Assembly (NCBI GenBank): GCA_031772625.1
Contig: CM062816.1
Location: 827,682,556 to 827,746,555, forward strand
Source: Pinus tabuliformis
Taxonomy: Eukaryota > Streptophyta > Pinopsida > Pinales > Pinaceae
DNA: 64,000 nucleotides
Direction: 5' to 3'
Shown: positions 23,317 through 33,020 of the stretch, piece after piece
Numbering within the stretch: position 1 is the stretch's first letter
How the letters are laid out: each line of letters opens with the position of its first letter
Notes under the pieces: generated by a model
The model's input: the letters and a program-made list of their open reading frames with translations, nothing else
Databases searched by the model: none
Told to the model about the DNA's origin: nothing
Made by a program: the position numbers and the translations under genes

Positions 23317-24465
23317 ATGGAAACCAGGAAGTGTACCCCTCACAACTATAAAGATGGAAGTGTTGTTTCTCCTAGCCTTCCACAACCTACAAGGGTTACA
23401 CCACAACAATTGGAAGAAAAAAGAGAAAAAGGGCTTTGTTACAATTGTGATAGCAAATGCACTAAAGGTCATAGGTGTGCTGAGAAGAAATTATTTTACA
23501 TAGAATATGAAGAGGAGGAAGAAAAGGATCAAGAAACATCAAAAGAAGAGGATATACGTCAGGACACCACCCCAGAGAAAGAAGAAATGAATCAGACCAT
23601 ATGTTGTAAAGCATTGGCAAGAATTACCACTCCTCAAACTCTCAAGATAGAAGGACATATCAAGAAGAAAAAGGTGCAAGAACTGAAAGATCACATCGAG
23701 AAAGAAGAAATGAATCCAACCATATCTTGTAATTCAATGGATGAAATTACCACTCCTCAAACTATCAAGATAGAAGGACACATCAAGAAGAAAAATGTTC
23801 AAGAAGTGAAAGATCACATCGAGCATCAAGAAATGAATCCGACCATATCTTGTAAAGGACTGGAAGAAATTACTGCTCCTCAAAAGATAGAAAGACATAT
23901 CAAGAAGAAAAAGGTTCAAGTAGAGAAAGATCATATCGAGCATCAACAGCAAGTTCTCCAACTTTTAAAGGATAACGCCACTTCGGTGCAAAATCAAATG
24001 AAACAACAGGTAGATCAACATCGTAGTGAAAATTGTTTTGATGTGAGTGATTGGGTATTTTTACTGCTACATCTAAAGCAAGCTATTTATGAGAAGGAAA
24101 TGTTGGCAATACTACATGCACTTAAAAAATGGCGACCTTACCGAATGGGAAGATGCTTCAAGGATGAGGATGTGGAAGCATTGTTTTGTGCTATTTATAT
24201 TATCCAACCAAATTGGATAAACGAAGCAACGGATGAATGGAAGAAGAACGAAGAAGTATGGCCACTTATTCAAAAGTTGCAAAAGATCCCAATTCAAGCA
24301 ATATTGCCAGAAATTGAAGAGGAAGGAAAAATCATATTGGAACCTGGAGCAGTCACAGAAACAAGAACCCGACAGCTACGAAATCGATCAATTTCAGAGT
24401 ATCTCATCAAGTGGAAGAACTTACCTGTTGAATATTCCACATGGGAGGACAAGAATTTTATATAG
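23317..24465 (+). CDS. Element D scrambled Gag-Pol-chromodomain ORF, 382 aa
   Basis: A single open frame from ATG 23317 to TAG 24463. In order: residues 1-40, linker with VTPQQLEEKREKGLC; 42-54, one zinc knuckle CYNCDSKCTKGHRC; then an acidic stretch. Residues ~90-205 are three copies of a ~40-residue unit (EEMNPTISC, TTPQTIKIEGHIKKK, KDHIE). Each looks like the start of a chromovirus protease cut before the catalytic DSG, joined to a piece of RT. Next come an RT fragment (QQVLQLLKDN), an integrase C-terminal piece (NQMKQQVDQHRSE, VSDWVFLLL), and an RNase H piece (YEKEMLAILHALKKWRPY). The RNase H-integrase linker and a chromodomain end (EYLIKWKNLPVEYSTWED) close it. No enzyme is complete and the order is not that of the parent. 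It may be translated, but its function is unknown. Confidence 0.85.
   Translation: METRKCTPHNYKDGSVVSPSLPQPTRVTPQQLEEKREKGLCYNCDSKCTKGHRCAEKKLFYIEYEEEEEKDQETSKEEDIRQDTTPEKEEMNQTICCKALARITTPQTLKIEGHIKKKKVQELKDHIEKEEMNPTISCNSMDEITTPQTIKIEGHIKKKNVQEVKDHIEHQEMNPTISCKGLEEITAPQKIERHIKKKKVQVEKDHIEHQQQVLQLLKDNATSVQNQMKQQVDQHRSENCFDVSDWVFLLLHLKQAIYEKEMLAILHALKKWRPYRMGRCFKDEDVEALFCAIYIIQPNWINEATDEWKKNEEVWPLIQKLQKIPIQAILPEIEEEGKIILEPGAVTETRTRQLRNRSISEYLIKWKNLPVEYSTWEDKNFI
23587..23946 (+). repeat. Three tandem ~120-bp coding repeats in element D
   Basis: Three in-frame copies start near 23587, 23707 and 23827. Each begins with GAAATGAATC and ends with AAAGATCACATCGAG-like text, and the third is a few codons shorter. 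Divergence between copies is clearly greater than between the LTRs, so the triplication predates this insertion. Confidence 0.85.
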
Positions 24466-24505
24466 AAGCATCAAGAACTACTCAAGCGTTGAGGACAACG
24501 CTTTT

Positions 24506-24518
24506 GGAAGGAGAGGGG
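24506..24518 (+). promoter_or_regulatory. Polypurine tract of element D
   Basis: GGAAGGAGAGGGG lies directly before the 3' LTR (24521), separated by CA. Confidence 0.92.
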
Positions 24519-24520
24519 CA

Positions 24521-24851
24521 TGTTAGGCCCCTATACTACTAGTGTAACCCCTTATTGTTATTAGTATAACCCACTTATTATATTGATGTACCATGTAGTG
24601 CCCATATTGTTACTATTATGCCACATAGAAGCCCACCATTGTTACTGTTGTGCCCTACAATATTATTGTTATGTAGGCTTTGATTGTATTGGGACCACTT
24701 AGACTCCTATATATAGAAAGGAGGTATTTTCATTTGTATCATCCAAGAATTGTTCATTTATGTAATGTAAAGGAGGTTGCCCCCTCGAAGAGGCTGAATT
24801 CTAAGGCGTTGATCTTTCTTTTCTATCTTTTCTTGAGCTGGTTTCATAACA
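24521..24851 (+). repeat. 3' LTR of element D
   Basis: 331 bp, one substitution from the 5' LTR, followed by the TSD CACAA. Confidence 0.96.
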
Positions 24852-24856
24852 CACAA

Positions 24857-25392
24857 TCTTTATCTGAAGATATCCAGAGAAGCAATCAGCGAATAAATAG
24901 GCTTCTTGCTCGCCAACATTATCCAGTACTTCATCTATGAACGGAGTTGGAAAAGGACCATGAAGGCAAGCATCATTCAGCGTCCTGAGATCTATGCAAA
25001 TCCTTATTTCATCCTCTTCTTATTTTCCTGAACGACCATTGGACTCACCCAATTATATTCCTCCACTGGTTTAATGATACCCGCTGTAAGCATCTTTTCC
25101 AAATCCAAGCAGCCCTTTTCCTTGTATTTGGGATTAAGGCCATATGGCCTCTGCTTAACAAGCTTCGTGTTCGGTTTCAAAGTTATTTTCATAACTCCCA
25201 AATTGCCTATGATGCCTTTCAAGTCTAAAAATTTTGTGAGAAATAAATCATGATATTCGCAGAGAAACTCAGCGACTTTATCCACCATAGCATCATCCCA
25301 GTAGTCCTCTATATTCGCAAACTTCGGTTCACTTATGTACCAATGTTTACTTGCTTAGTTTTCAGTGGCGCGATGATGTCGGGGTTATTTAT
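24857..25392 (-). pseudogene. pol: Element C reverse transcriptase, N-terminal half
   Basis: From 25288 the minus frame gives VDKVAEFLCEYHDLF, KPNTKLVKQRPYGLNPKYKE, MLTAGIIKPVEEYNWVSPMV and VQENKK. In a shifted frame it continues with LNDACLHGPFPTPFIDEVLD and FADCFSGYLQIKI, up to the point where D is inserted. These are the usual gypsy RT fingers and first palm motifs. The first catalytic Asp region reads FADCFSG (normally FxDGFSG). One frameshift and one or more stops are present. The second half is at 22243-22559. Confidence 0.85.
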
Positions 25393-26518
25393 CTATGATC
25401 CCTCTACTTCGTGGTGGCCTTCTGCTTTGGGGATGTTAATGTTCCTTGGATCCTCATCTTCCCCTTCAACAGTCATATTATAGCATTCCAGTGCATGGCG
25501 CAGCTGGGTGCTCCAATTTGGTTGAATCAATTCCAAGGGATCCTGCAGAATTCTAATGATTGTTGCCTTAACCTCCTGCAGCGCTTCAACAATACTTTCG
25601 AATCCATCTTCAAAGCTGAATATCCTCACAAACCCTTCTATTAAAATATCCCATTCCATGGTGCTATGGCGAAACTCTGTTTCCAAATACCAGTTCATAG
25701 GAATGATGTCAAAAGTGTGACAGAAAATATGCACCCACTCTAGCTACGGCTCTGTTCCATAAACCTTAGTCCACTTTACCAAATGATTGCGATGATCATC
25801 TCTCCCATCATACTTCTCAGTCAACCATACCTTGGGGTGACCAAATCTCATTTGCATCATCCTCCTATAGTCGCGCCATTCTTCAACACTGTCTTTATGC
25901 GTACCTCACCACTGTGCAAGAATAATGTGCAATGCCAAATCCAGCATTTGGAAGCAATTCTTCTCAGGCACTTCCCTTTCAAATGCATCCATAAATTTAT
26001 CCACATCAGTTAGACCATCATAATAAGGCAAACCCCTTACCTCGGATGATACACAGTGCAACGATTTAGTCATCATATTACATCACAACGTAGATACTTT
26101 GTGTAACCTATTCTGCCAGTGCTCCAATTCTTCATCTGAATCTAATGTGCAAGAGCTTTCACAGTCACATGCAATTCATCCATTAGTTGTTGGATTAACC
26201 CAATCTTAGTCTCGCACTGTTATCTTATAGATTTGGTCCAAATCATTGTCGCTTTCCTCATAGTTGCGGATCGGTTCGATATAGTGTGGTCCATCTTTGG
26301 GTCCAAGGGTACCACCATGCGAAGTGTTTTCCTTTCAAACGACATTGTCTACTTCTTCAAATTTATTCCCCCATTCATGTCGATAGCTTAATCAATTCCC
26401 AAGAGCGTGGGATATGGATTGTTGTCATCAACAATCTCATCACTTCAAAGTCAGCCAACACGCCCACACCTTCTATATCTATAGTTACTCCATGCAATCT
26501 CCCCATAGGGATAATCTT
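25393..26518 (-). pseudogene. Element C linker between protease and RT, with a capsid-like segment
   Basis: A 113-codon open stretch at 25393-25734 includes VHIFCHT-like, IPMNWYLETEFRHSTMEWDI, LIEGFVRIFSFEDGFESI and EDPRNINIPKAEGHHEVEGS. The pattern of a Trp-Tyr helix followed by FxxTFSFE resembles a Retrotrans_gag-type helix bundle. Such segments occur in this position in some plant gypsy pol genes, to my recollection. The rest, up to 26518, is heavily broken and only short in-frame pieces are readable. No enzymatic motif is seen. Confidence 0.5.
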
Positions 26519-27085
26519 CTATTGATTTTCCATTCTTAATTGAATAAGAGAGCATTGCAGTGCAGGCCTCCCCATCTTTTCCCAAGTCTGTTTAAGAAAA
26601 ACATTCGCATCCGACCCCAGATGCAAAATAACTTGATTCATCTCGTATTCTCCTATTTGTACGGTGAGCCTCATCTCGCTTCCTATTCTTGTCTTTTGTC
26701 TAACAATATTTCTGACCATGTGGTTCCTATCAGACACATTATCCCTTCCAACACATGTATTTATCAACTCCTGTAATCCTTTCACAGCCCTACTGTTTCA
26801 CAACAGTTTCATGCAAGTCTCCAAGAAAGTAGTAAGCATGGAGGGGTCAACTTCTTCAGATAGCCTATCCTGACTTCCTGAGGTAAAGGGTTTAGCGATG
26901 ATTTTCTTTGCTTCCATGAACATCTCCATTGTGCGCTCCAGATCAAACCCAAATTCTTTTTCTAGAGCCTTGTGGACCCATCCACCTTCTCTAGGTTGTT
27001 TTTCCTTATCATCGCTAGTCATCACACCACTTCGCAGCACGATATCAACATTGGGATCCTCTTCGCTAGGTTCTTCCCTCATCAT
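26519..27085 (-). pseudogene. pol: Element C aspartic protease region
   Basis: The minus frame at 26798-27085 (VDIVLRSGVMTSDDKEKQPR and on) leads to 26519-26785, where RLTVQIGEYEMNQVILHLGS precedes DANVFLKQTWEKMGRP. The expected catalytic triplet D-L/T/S-G has become HLGS, so the active-site Asp is lost. One break separates the two pieces at about 26790. The protease would release Gag and Pol products in a living relative. Confidence 0.75.
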
Positions 27086-28964
27086 CCGCAGGTTCTAGGT
27101 AGGCTGCTGAGGTTGCGCCTTCTTCTCTTGCATTTTAGCTATCCATATAGGGCATTCTTCTATCGCGTGGTCAAATTGAGTACAATACTAGCATGACGGG
27201 CATGTTTGGCTCATACACTCTTGCGTGTAGTGTCATGTCACTCTGCAATGATAGAAAATAAATTGCCCTCGACCTCTACCAAGTCCTCCCCTTCCTCGGC
27301 CTTGTCCATGTCCCTGATATCCTCCACGCACTCCCCTAGTGCCTTGGTCCAGAGGCCGAGTTTCCATTTGCATTCGATATGCGTGTGTTCTTTCCATCAT
27401 TAATTCATAGCTATGACAGTTACACTCATCATGGCCTACCAATTTACAGAAGTTGCAAAATAATTGTTGCGGTGTCTGTAAAAATTTTGGTAGTAAGTGG
27501 CAATTGTATGTTACATGTTTTCCTACTACTTGACAGATATTGCACCATAGCGTGGTCCTTGTACTTGGTCCTGCTGGGTCTTCCGGCCTAAGAGGCATGG
27601 GCCCTCCTCCTGCCATATAGTTTGTGAAAACAGGGCAATGATCCTTATCATGTCCCTGGTTCTTACACTTGAGGCACCAAACTTCTTTGCGCACTTTCTG
27701 CCAAGCCACTTTCTTCTTCTTCAAGCTCTGAAACTCCAAGCAGAGGTTCTGCAACTCTGCATGGATCTGTTGAACTCCCAATGTCGCATCCTGGATAGGT
27801 GTCTCATGTAGTCTCATTGTGATCTCTATAGCTTCCGCCTGCATTCCTATATTTTTTTGTGATAGAGCAATCCTTAAGTGAGGCAGGAGCATGGCTATAA
27901 ACCAGTCGCGGTGCTGACTGTCTGTGAGATTAATATTAGCTTTGCAGATTCTGCACTTCAATCTTTGATCCAGCTCCTAGGGTGTTTCACCGATCCTCAT
28001 CGCAATTTCCTTGAACCCCACCACTAATTGTGTTTTAGACGTAGGCCTACTGAATTCCTTGTTCAGAGTAGTATGAGTTTCCGCTAATGACGCCACTGGG
28101 TTATCAGTGTAGTACTTAATGTACCATGTTAACACACGATCTTGTAGAGAAGTAACCAATGACGCTTTCTTCATATGATCATCTGTAATATTTTGTTCTG
28201 TCCATACAGCTTTCACAATGAACCAAAACTGGTTTGGTCCCTCATTTCCCAAGCCCTTGAAAACGGGAAATTTCATCCTGTTCAACATGTTGAATGGAGG
28301 CAGAGGTGGTGGTGGTGTGGGCGAAGGTGTATGCTATGGAGGTGAAGGTGGAGGTGGTTTGGATGGATGAGGTATTCGCGGAAACCCTTTCCTTATTAAC
28401 TAGACAACGCTCTACGATGAAACCTGTGCTTCTCCCTCGTCATCACTCAGAGGAGGCTCAATTAGCGGGTTATATTCAGGGCCTATTCTCCCTCTATCCC
28501 TGAAGAACTTTCCACTTCACATAGCTCCAAACATCAAGGTAATGGATTAACTTTCTTTTCACACAAGAGCATCTTAATCCAAGTATTCAAAGATCTCAAA
28601 TACTTACATCGCGGTCCCTTGAAAAAGCATTGCTCTGCTTTGCTATAGCTGACTGAGGTATCAAACATGAATTTTGTCATGAATCCTCCTATGACTCGAT
28701 CAAGCCAGTGATCGACAGCGTGCGTGGGCTTATCTTCAGAAGCCTCCACCTTCCTTGGTTGTCTGCCAATTTAGCAAGCCACTCATATAGTTTGATTAGG
28801 AAGGTGCTGAAGAAGATCTCGTGTATTTCTTTGTATAAGTATTTTTCCAACCATTGTTCTTTCGTCAGGCGCGAATTCTTGTTTTCTTACGCCACGAGTT
28901 TTTGGATCTTTCTATCAAACCACTCCTCAATTTCTTTCTTGGTCGGATTCCAGTGATGCGACAT
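27086..28964 (-). pseudogene. gag: Element C gag with several zinc knuckles
   Basis: The likely start is the minus ATG at 28964 (MSHHWNPTKKEIEEWF), about 0.04 kb inside the presumed LTR end. The capsid core is at 27977-28288, with FPVFKGLGNEGPNQFWF, DRVLTWYIKYYTDNPVAS and LNKEFSRPTSKTQLV. A 243-codon open frame (27233-27961) follows. It has DWFIAMLLPHLRIALSQ and then knuckles CLKCKNQGHDKDHC, CNICQVVGKHVTYNC (spacing altered) and CNFCKLVGHDECNC, ending in a Gly/Arg-rich tail (27240-27340). At least two further degenerate knuckles lie at 27120-27250. Stops are at about 28868, 27970 and 27232. It would form the particle and bind RNA. Confidence 0.83.
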
Positions 28965-28985
28965 CACACATATGTTTATGTAGAT

Positions 28986-29007
28986 CCCAGTCTCAGCAAA
29001 GGAACCA
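28986..29007 (-). other. Candidate primer binding site of element C
   Basis: Minus strand TGGTTCCTTTGCTGAGAC starts 1 nt inside the inner LTR edge, which here reads TTTTTGGC for TGTTGGC. The position is right. I could not match it to a particular tRNA from memory. Confidence 0.45.
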
Positions 29008-29008
29008 T

Positions 29009-29549
29009 TTTTGGCTTAGTGGGTCCTGACCTAGGTTCATAGTTAGTTTCGCCGAACAAATCCCTACACTACTTGCCCTTTAGGCATCAACCCATGGATC
29101 GTGGACTGAATTCTCACCCGAAGCAGTATGGGGAGATGTTGGAACCAAGTTTCCACACCTAGAGATGAGCGTGATATCATTTTATGCCCTAAATATGCCT
29201 TCACGTAGATTGATAAGCCTTTAGTGCTTATCGAAATAACTCCCCTTAATCAACTTCTATACCTCCGCGAACGCTTACGACTATCTTTTGTGGAGGTATA
29301 GAAGCTGATTAAGGGGAGTTATATCGATAAGCCCTAAAGGCTTATCGATCTGTGTGAAGGACGGTTTAGGGCATAAAATGACATCATGCTCATCTCTGGG
29401 TTTGGAAACTTGGTTCCAACATCCCCCCATACTGCTTCAGGTGGGACTTCAGTTCGCTCTTTGCGGATTGATGTCGAAAGGGCCAGTAGTGTAGGGATTT
29501 GTTTGGCGAAACTAACTCTGAACCTGGGTTAGGACCCACTAAGCCAACA
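29009..29549. repeat. Fold-back 5' end of element C: LTR piece plus its inverted copy
   Basis: Bases 29009-29266 match the first ~258 bp of the left LTR in direct orientation. Bases 29292-29549 are the same segment inverted and end AAGCCAACA. A 25-nt spacer (29267-29291) lies between them. The two arms are about 90% alike by eye and can form a hairpin. In element orientation, C therefore starts with an inverted U5 end followed by U5, the primer site and gag. The remaining ~690 bp of a normal 5' LTR are absent. Confidence 0.88.
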
Positions 29550-29982
29550 AAAACCTTGAATTATTAGAAAACCTTATAAGGCTACCAAAAAATCATAACT
29601 GTTACACCCCACCATCATCATTACCCATTTAGTCACATTAATTCTGCTAAAAAATCACATACATCTCACCGATCCTATGAAATTAGATCTAAGAATTGTG
29701 GGAGATCATGTGAAAAGTGCAATCCTATCACGGAACAAATACTCTATAAGCACCTTACTCTACTATCATTTTACTCAACCTCATCCCATTTCACTCCAAT
29801 TAGAAACCCTCACCACTCAACTCTTCTCATTTCGTATCAACATTCCATCATCCTTTTCGAAAGGAAATAATCAAATACTTAGCCTTCTCTCTACCATAGG
29901 TATCTTCGTCTGGTAGGAACCAAACAGAATCAAGTTTCTTCAAGCATAGCTGAGAGTTAGAGACTAGTTGCAGCCAATAGGG
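29550..29982 (+). other. Element A sequence resumed after element C
   Basis: AT-rich, no recognisable motif before the accessory frame begins. It starts with AAAAC, the imperfect partner of AAAAT at 15134. Confidence 0.6.
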
Positions 29983-30867
29983 TGGCTTAAGTTCTTTGAA
30001 AAAATTGACGGGCATGAGACAGAGGTCACCAAATATTTTGCTCAATATTTTGATGGGGTCAAGGCATACATTAGAGACAACAAGCTTATCTTGACATAGT
30101 CTATCATGGAAGAAGCTATAAAATTGCCCAAAAATGGAGAAAGTTGGTTCAAGAACAGGAAAATCAAGGAGAATGACACGGTAAACTTCCTCATAGAACC
30201 AGGTATGGATATATCCATATTTAAGAAGGGAATTCCAGTTACAACACTAAAAGGGAAATGAGGAAATTTATTATTGGTTATCCAGAAATTTTTAACTTGT
30301 GAAGGAAGGTTCAGAACCATGTTTTTTTATCGTGTTCGGCTCCTGATACATTTTATTGATGGAAATAAAATCAATATGCCCTATTTTTACTTCATATTCT
30401 TAGAAATGTGGCATCTAGTATAAAGAGAGAGTCCAAATCTATTGATAATACCCTCTACCATCATGGACTGATCAAAAGCCTCATAGAAGCATATTTAGAA
30501 GCTAAGGGAGACAATCGGAAGGACTTTCTGGTTCATAACCACTTTATAGGAGTTCAAGAAGAAGACACAAGTAGGAGGGTTAAAATAAAACGACGAAGGT
30601 CATCATCAAACCCTAACCCTAAAGAGAAAATTGAAGTAGCAAGTCCAAAACTTAATGAAACAGAAGCACTAGAGGAATCGTTTGAAGGGTGATACCCCTC
30701 TCTCTCTATACTTTGAAAAATGTAAGAAGAAAAATGAAAAACCAAGTCTTAGAAGAAATAAATCTAGCCTATATCCTAAACCACATGAAGAACATGAAGA
30801 AACAGAGAAAAAGAAACAGGAACAATTTGGCAAAAAGAGGAAATGTCAAAGCATTTCAAATTCATAA
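29983..30867 (+). pseudogene. Element A accessory ORF downstream of pol
   Basis: One + strand frame runs from WLKFFEKIDGHETEVTKYFA through LPKNGESWFKNRKIKENDTV and CEGRFRTMFFYRVRLLIHFI, with two stops. It then shifts frame to the 94-codon open stretch at 30408-30692 (YHHGLIKSLIEAYLEAKGD). A basic, Lys/Arg-rich tail to 30867 has nuclear-localisation-like clusters (KIKRRRSSS). No catalytic motif or signal peptide is seen. Athila-type elements often carry an extra gene between pol and the 3' LTR. This one looks more like a globular, DNA/RNA-associated protein than an envelope, which is an inference. I cannot name its family. Confidence 0.6.
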
Positions 30868-30924
30868 GTAAATCTAAGAAGAAGTAGAAGAATTTCAAAA
30901 CTCTCAAATACACAGTCTCCATAA

Positions 30925-31329
30925 ATGATCGATCTTGAAGAAAAAGGATACAAGACACTACCTCACACAGTGAGCCCGACAAGGAAAACACCAGACATTG
31001 ATCCAATTCAGCAAGAAATTTATGACTATGTGGAATCCATGGAACAAAGAGTGCAATAGAAGGTAAGCTCCTCTCAGAATCAAGAAAATGCATTCAATGA
31101 AACTCCTTTTTCAAACCATAGACTTGAGGATACTTTGAAGCAGGACATATATGAGCTAAAAGTTCTTAATAAATATCTCACACAAGAAAGGGAAGCAAGA
31201 AAGGTACAAAATGAGATATTAAGAACTCAAAATGATAACATACTTTTATATCTTTGTAATTGGTATAAGAAAAATAAGAAACTCAAAGAAAACAATAAGT
31301 TCCTTAAGAATAAGATCAAGGGTTTGTAG
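30925..31329 (+). pseudogene. Element A small coiled-coil ORF
   Basis: From ATG 30925 a frame of 134 codons runs to TAG 31327 with one internal TAG near 31057. The C-terminal 64 codons (31135-31329) are strongly helical and charged: LKQDIYELKVLNKYLTQERE, then KKNKKLKENNKFLKNKIKGL. It may be the C-terminal part of the accessory protein just upstream. The function is unknown. Confidence 0.45.
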
Positions 31330-31487
31330 AGTAAAATTTTGATGAAGATGCCAAGGGCTACCTTCAACATTAGAAAGAGAAAAGGAAGCATTAGTCTAGA
31401 TGTGCTTGCACAGGCTTTAGAAATCATACAATGAAGAAGAAAGAAGAACCAACTTTTTATTTTTGGTGAATGAAGACATGCAAGACC

Positions 31488-31502
31488 TTTGGTGTGGCGA
31501 AA
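31488..31502 (+). promoter_or_regulatory. Polypurine tract of element A
   Basis: TTTGGTGTGGCGAAA directly before the 3' LTR start TGTTGAAATC. It resembles a TTTGGGGAGGGGAA-type tract with some decay. Confidence 0.55.
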
Positions 31503-33020
31503 TGTTGAAATCTGAAATTGTTTCCTTTTATACTACCTCTTTCCATCTCCTTTATCTTTTTTGTGACCACTTTTTTAGCAGTCTCAATATACTCAAGATT
31601 ATTTCAGCTTATAAAACACACTAATCATCCATGTTTTATAATCTATGTTTCTTTATGAATTATAATGAAAACATCTCTACAATTACAGAATCTTGTTCAT
31701 TCTGTAGCTAATGTTGAATTTTGCAACCATATCCATGATTAGACAAGTTTCAATGCATCAATAAATGGATGAAAGGTATCTAAAGATGACAAATGTTCAC
31801 TACATGGATGACCACCTATTGGAATGACTTGGCAGACTACATAGATAAAGATATCTAAGAGTCAAACTCTAAGTATGACGATGCAACAATCAAGCGAAGA
31901 TAAGCAGGAGATCACGATGACATCAAGCGAGCGTGAAAAAGACATGTTCAATCATGAGGATATGATTTGAGAAGAATCCCTCATGATTTTCTCTTTCAGT
32001 AGAAAATCATGAGGAGATAAAGTTCTAATTTAAATCTATTTCCTAGATGGAAAAATAATTTCATTTCTTATCGGCATAGAACTCTTGAATTAGTTTTAAT
32101 GAAAAATGTATAAAAGCCATAAGGTGAAACCCAAAAGATAGTTTGAAAGTTTAGTACGATGTGGTTGATTTCCATTATTTGTGAAACTCTGTTTTGAATT
32201 AATACAGTCCATTGTTATTAATGCATGACTAAGAAATCATTTGATTAGTAGAAGACTTACACTCATGGGAGGCACCCCTAGTGAGTTATAAGGATATTTA
32301 GTTTTGTTTCACTTTTCTCGTAGTGTGATAGTTTCCAAAAGTTTCTTTTCTCCTTGAGTAGTTTTATTACGGTTATGTTTTGATCATTTGTTATTTTGGT
32401 TTCAGAGTGATCATAAAGGAAAAATACCAAAAAGATTTTGATTTTCATATGCATTTCCTTTTAAGTTTCATTACTCAGTTAATTTCGTAGATGGTGAAAT
32501 AAATGTCTTTTAGAGTTAATTGTGCACATTAGTAATCATTTGGAGTTACAAGTCCTCATTTGATTTTTGCTTTTGCAAGTAGTTTCTTTAGCATTCCTTT
32601 ATGCAATTGTAGTTAATTTATTTTCTTTCTGCAATTATGAATTAAGTTTTCTTTATGCAGTTTCCTTTTATACAATTTGTGTAGAGGTTCCTTTATGCAA
32701 AGTAGCATTTTCAATTCTGCAAGTAGCATTAAAATCTTTTTCTTGCAATCGTGTGTTAGAATTTCCTTTTATGCAAATAGAAATAGGTTTTGAATTCTGC
32801 AATTAAAAATAGATATTCATTGTTCAATTCTACAAGCAATAGATTTCAATTCAGTCAAGTAATTGGGTTTTGATATAACTTTGAATAGAAATAACTAGTG
32901 CATGATTACTCTCCAAAGATAAAATTTCTAGCATATATAATGCACATACACTTTATAAGTACATGAATCTTGGTTAACAATTAATAAAATAATTTTTAAA
33001 AATAATTAAATTACCCAACA
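31503..33020 (+). repeat. 3' LTR of element A
   Basis: TGTTGAAATC to TTACCCAACA, 1518 bp. The last 1192 bp align with 1-1244. Confidence 0.85.

Larger units (their letters stand above)
22565..24851 (+). mobile_element. Element D: short non-autonomous chromovirus derivative, recent
   Basis: 2287 bp with 331-bp LTRs that differ at one base (C/T at 22684 versus 24640) and a perfect TSD CACAA (22560-22564 and 24852-24856). It has an initiator-Met primer site, a polypurine tract and one 382-codon ORF. It is inserted in C's RT. It has no complete protease, RT, RNase H or integrase, so it must have moved with proteins from a full-length relative. The Gag knuckle and chromodomain resemble those of Tekay/Del-type chromoviruses, which is an inference. 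It is the youngest insertion in the window. Confidence 0.95.
15139..29549 (-). mobile_element. Element C: large gypsy element with fold-back 5' end, host of D and E
   Basis: The left end is a 947-bp LTR (15139-16085). Gag, protease and RT remnants read leftward from 28964, so the element lies on the minus strand and its 3' LTR is the left one. RNase H and integrase are missing. RT passes in frame into a coiled-coil ORF. At the right the expected 5' LTR holds only about 260 bp, followed by an inverted copy of the same 260 bp. Both outer ends therefore read TGTTGGCTTAG inward. The flanks are AAAAT and AAAAC, a 4-of-5 TSD. Without D (2292 bp with TSD copy) and E (4908 bp), C is about 7.2 kb. It lies in A's region downstream of integrase. 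Confidence 0.85.
1..33020 (+). mobile_element. Ty3/gypsy element A, outer host of the first nest
   Basis: The element is defined by a 5' LTR end at 1244 and a matching 3' LTR at 31503-33020. A tRNA-Asp-type primer site follows the 5' LTR, and gag, protease, RT, RNase H and integrase remnants follow in order on the + strand. Two later insertions interrupt it: B at 4880-12331, with a perfect 5-bp TSD, and C at 15139-29549. With both removed, the RT codons on either side of B rejoin in frame. About 330 bp of the 5' LTR lie left of the window, so the outer TSD cannot be seen. The protease signature LIDLGETIN and the primer type point to the non-chromovirus Athila/Tat branch, which is an inference. 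The many stops and the LTR divergence mark it as old. Confidence 0.88.

Noticed and set aside
27379..27591. + strand frame over the zinc-knuckle gag of C
   Set aside because: Antisense shadow of the minus-strand gag with clear CCHC motifs.
29280..29549. Possible independent MITE at the right end of C
   Set aside because: The sequence is an inverted copy of C's own LTR end and lies directly at C's boundary with a near-TSD. It is treated as part of C.
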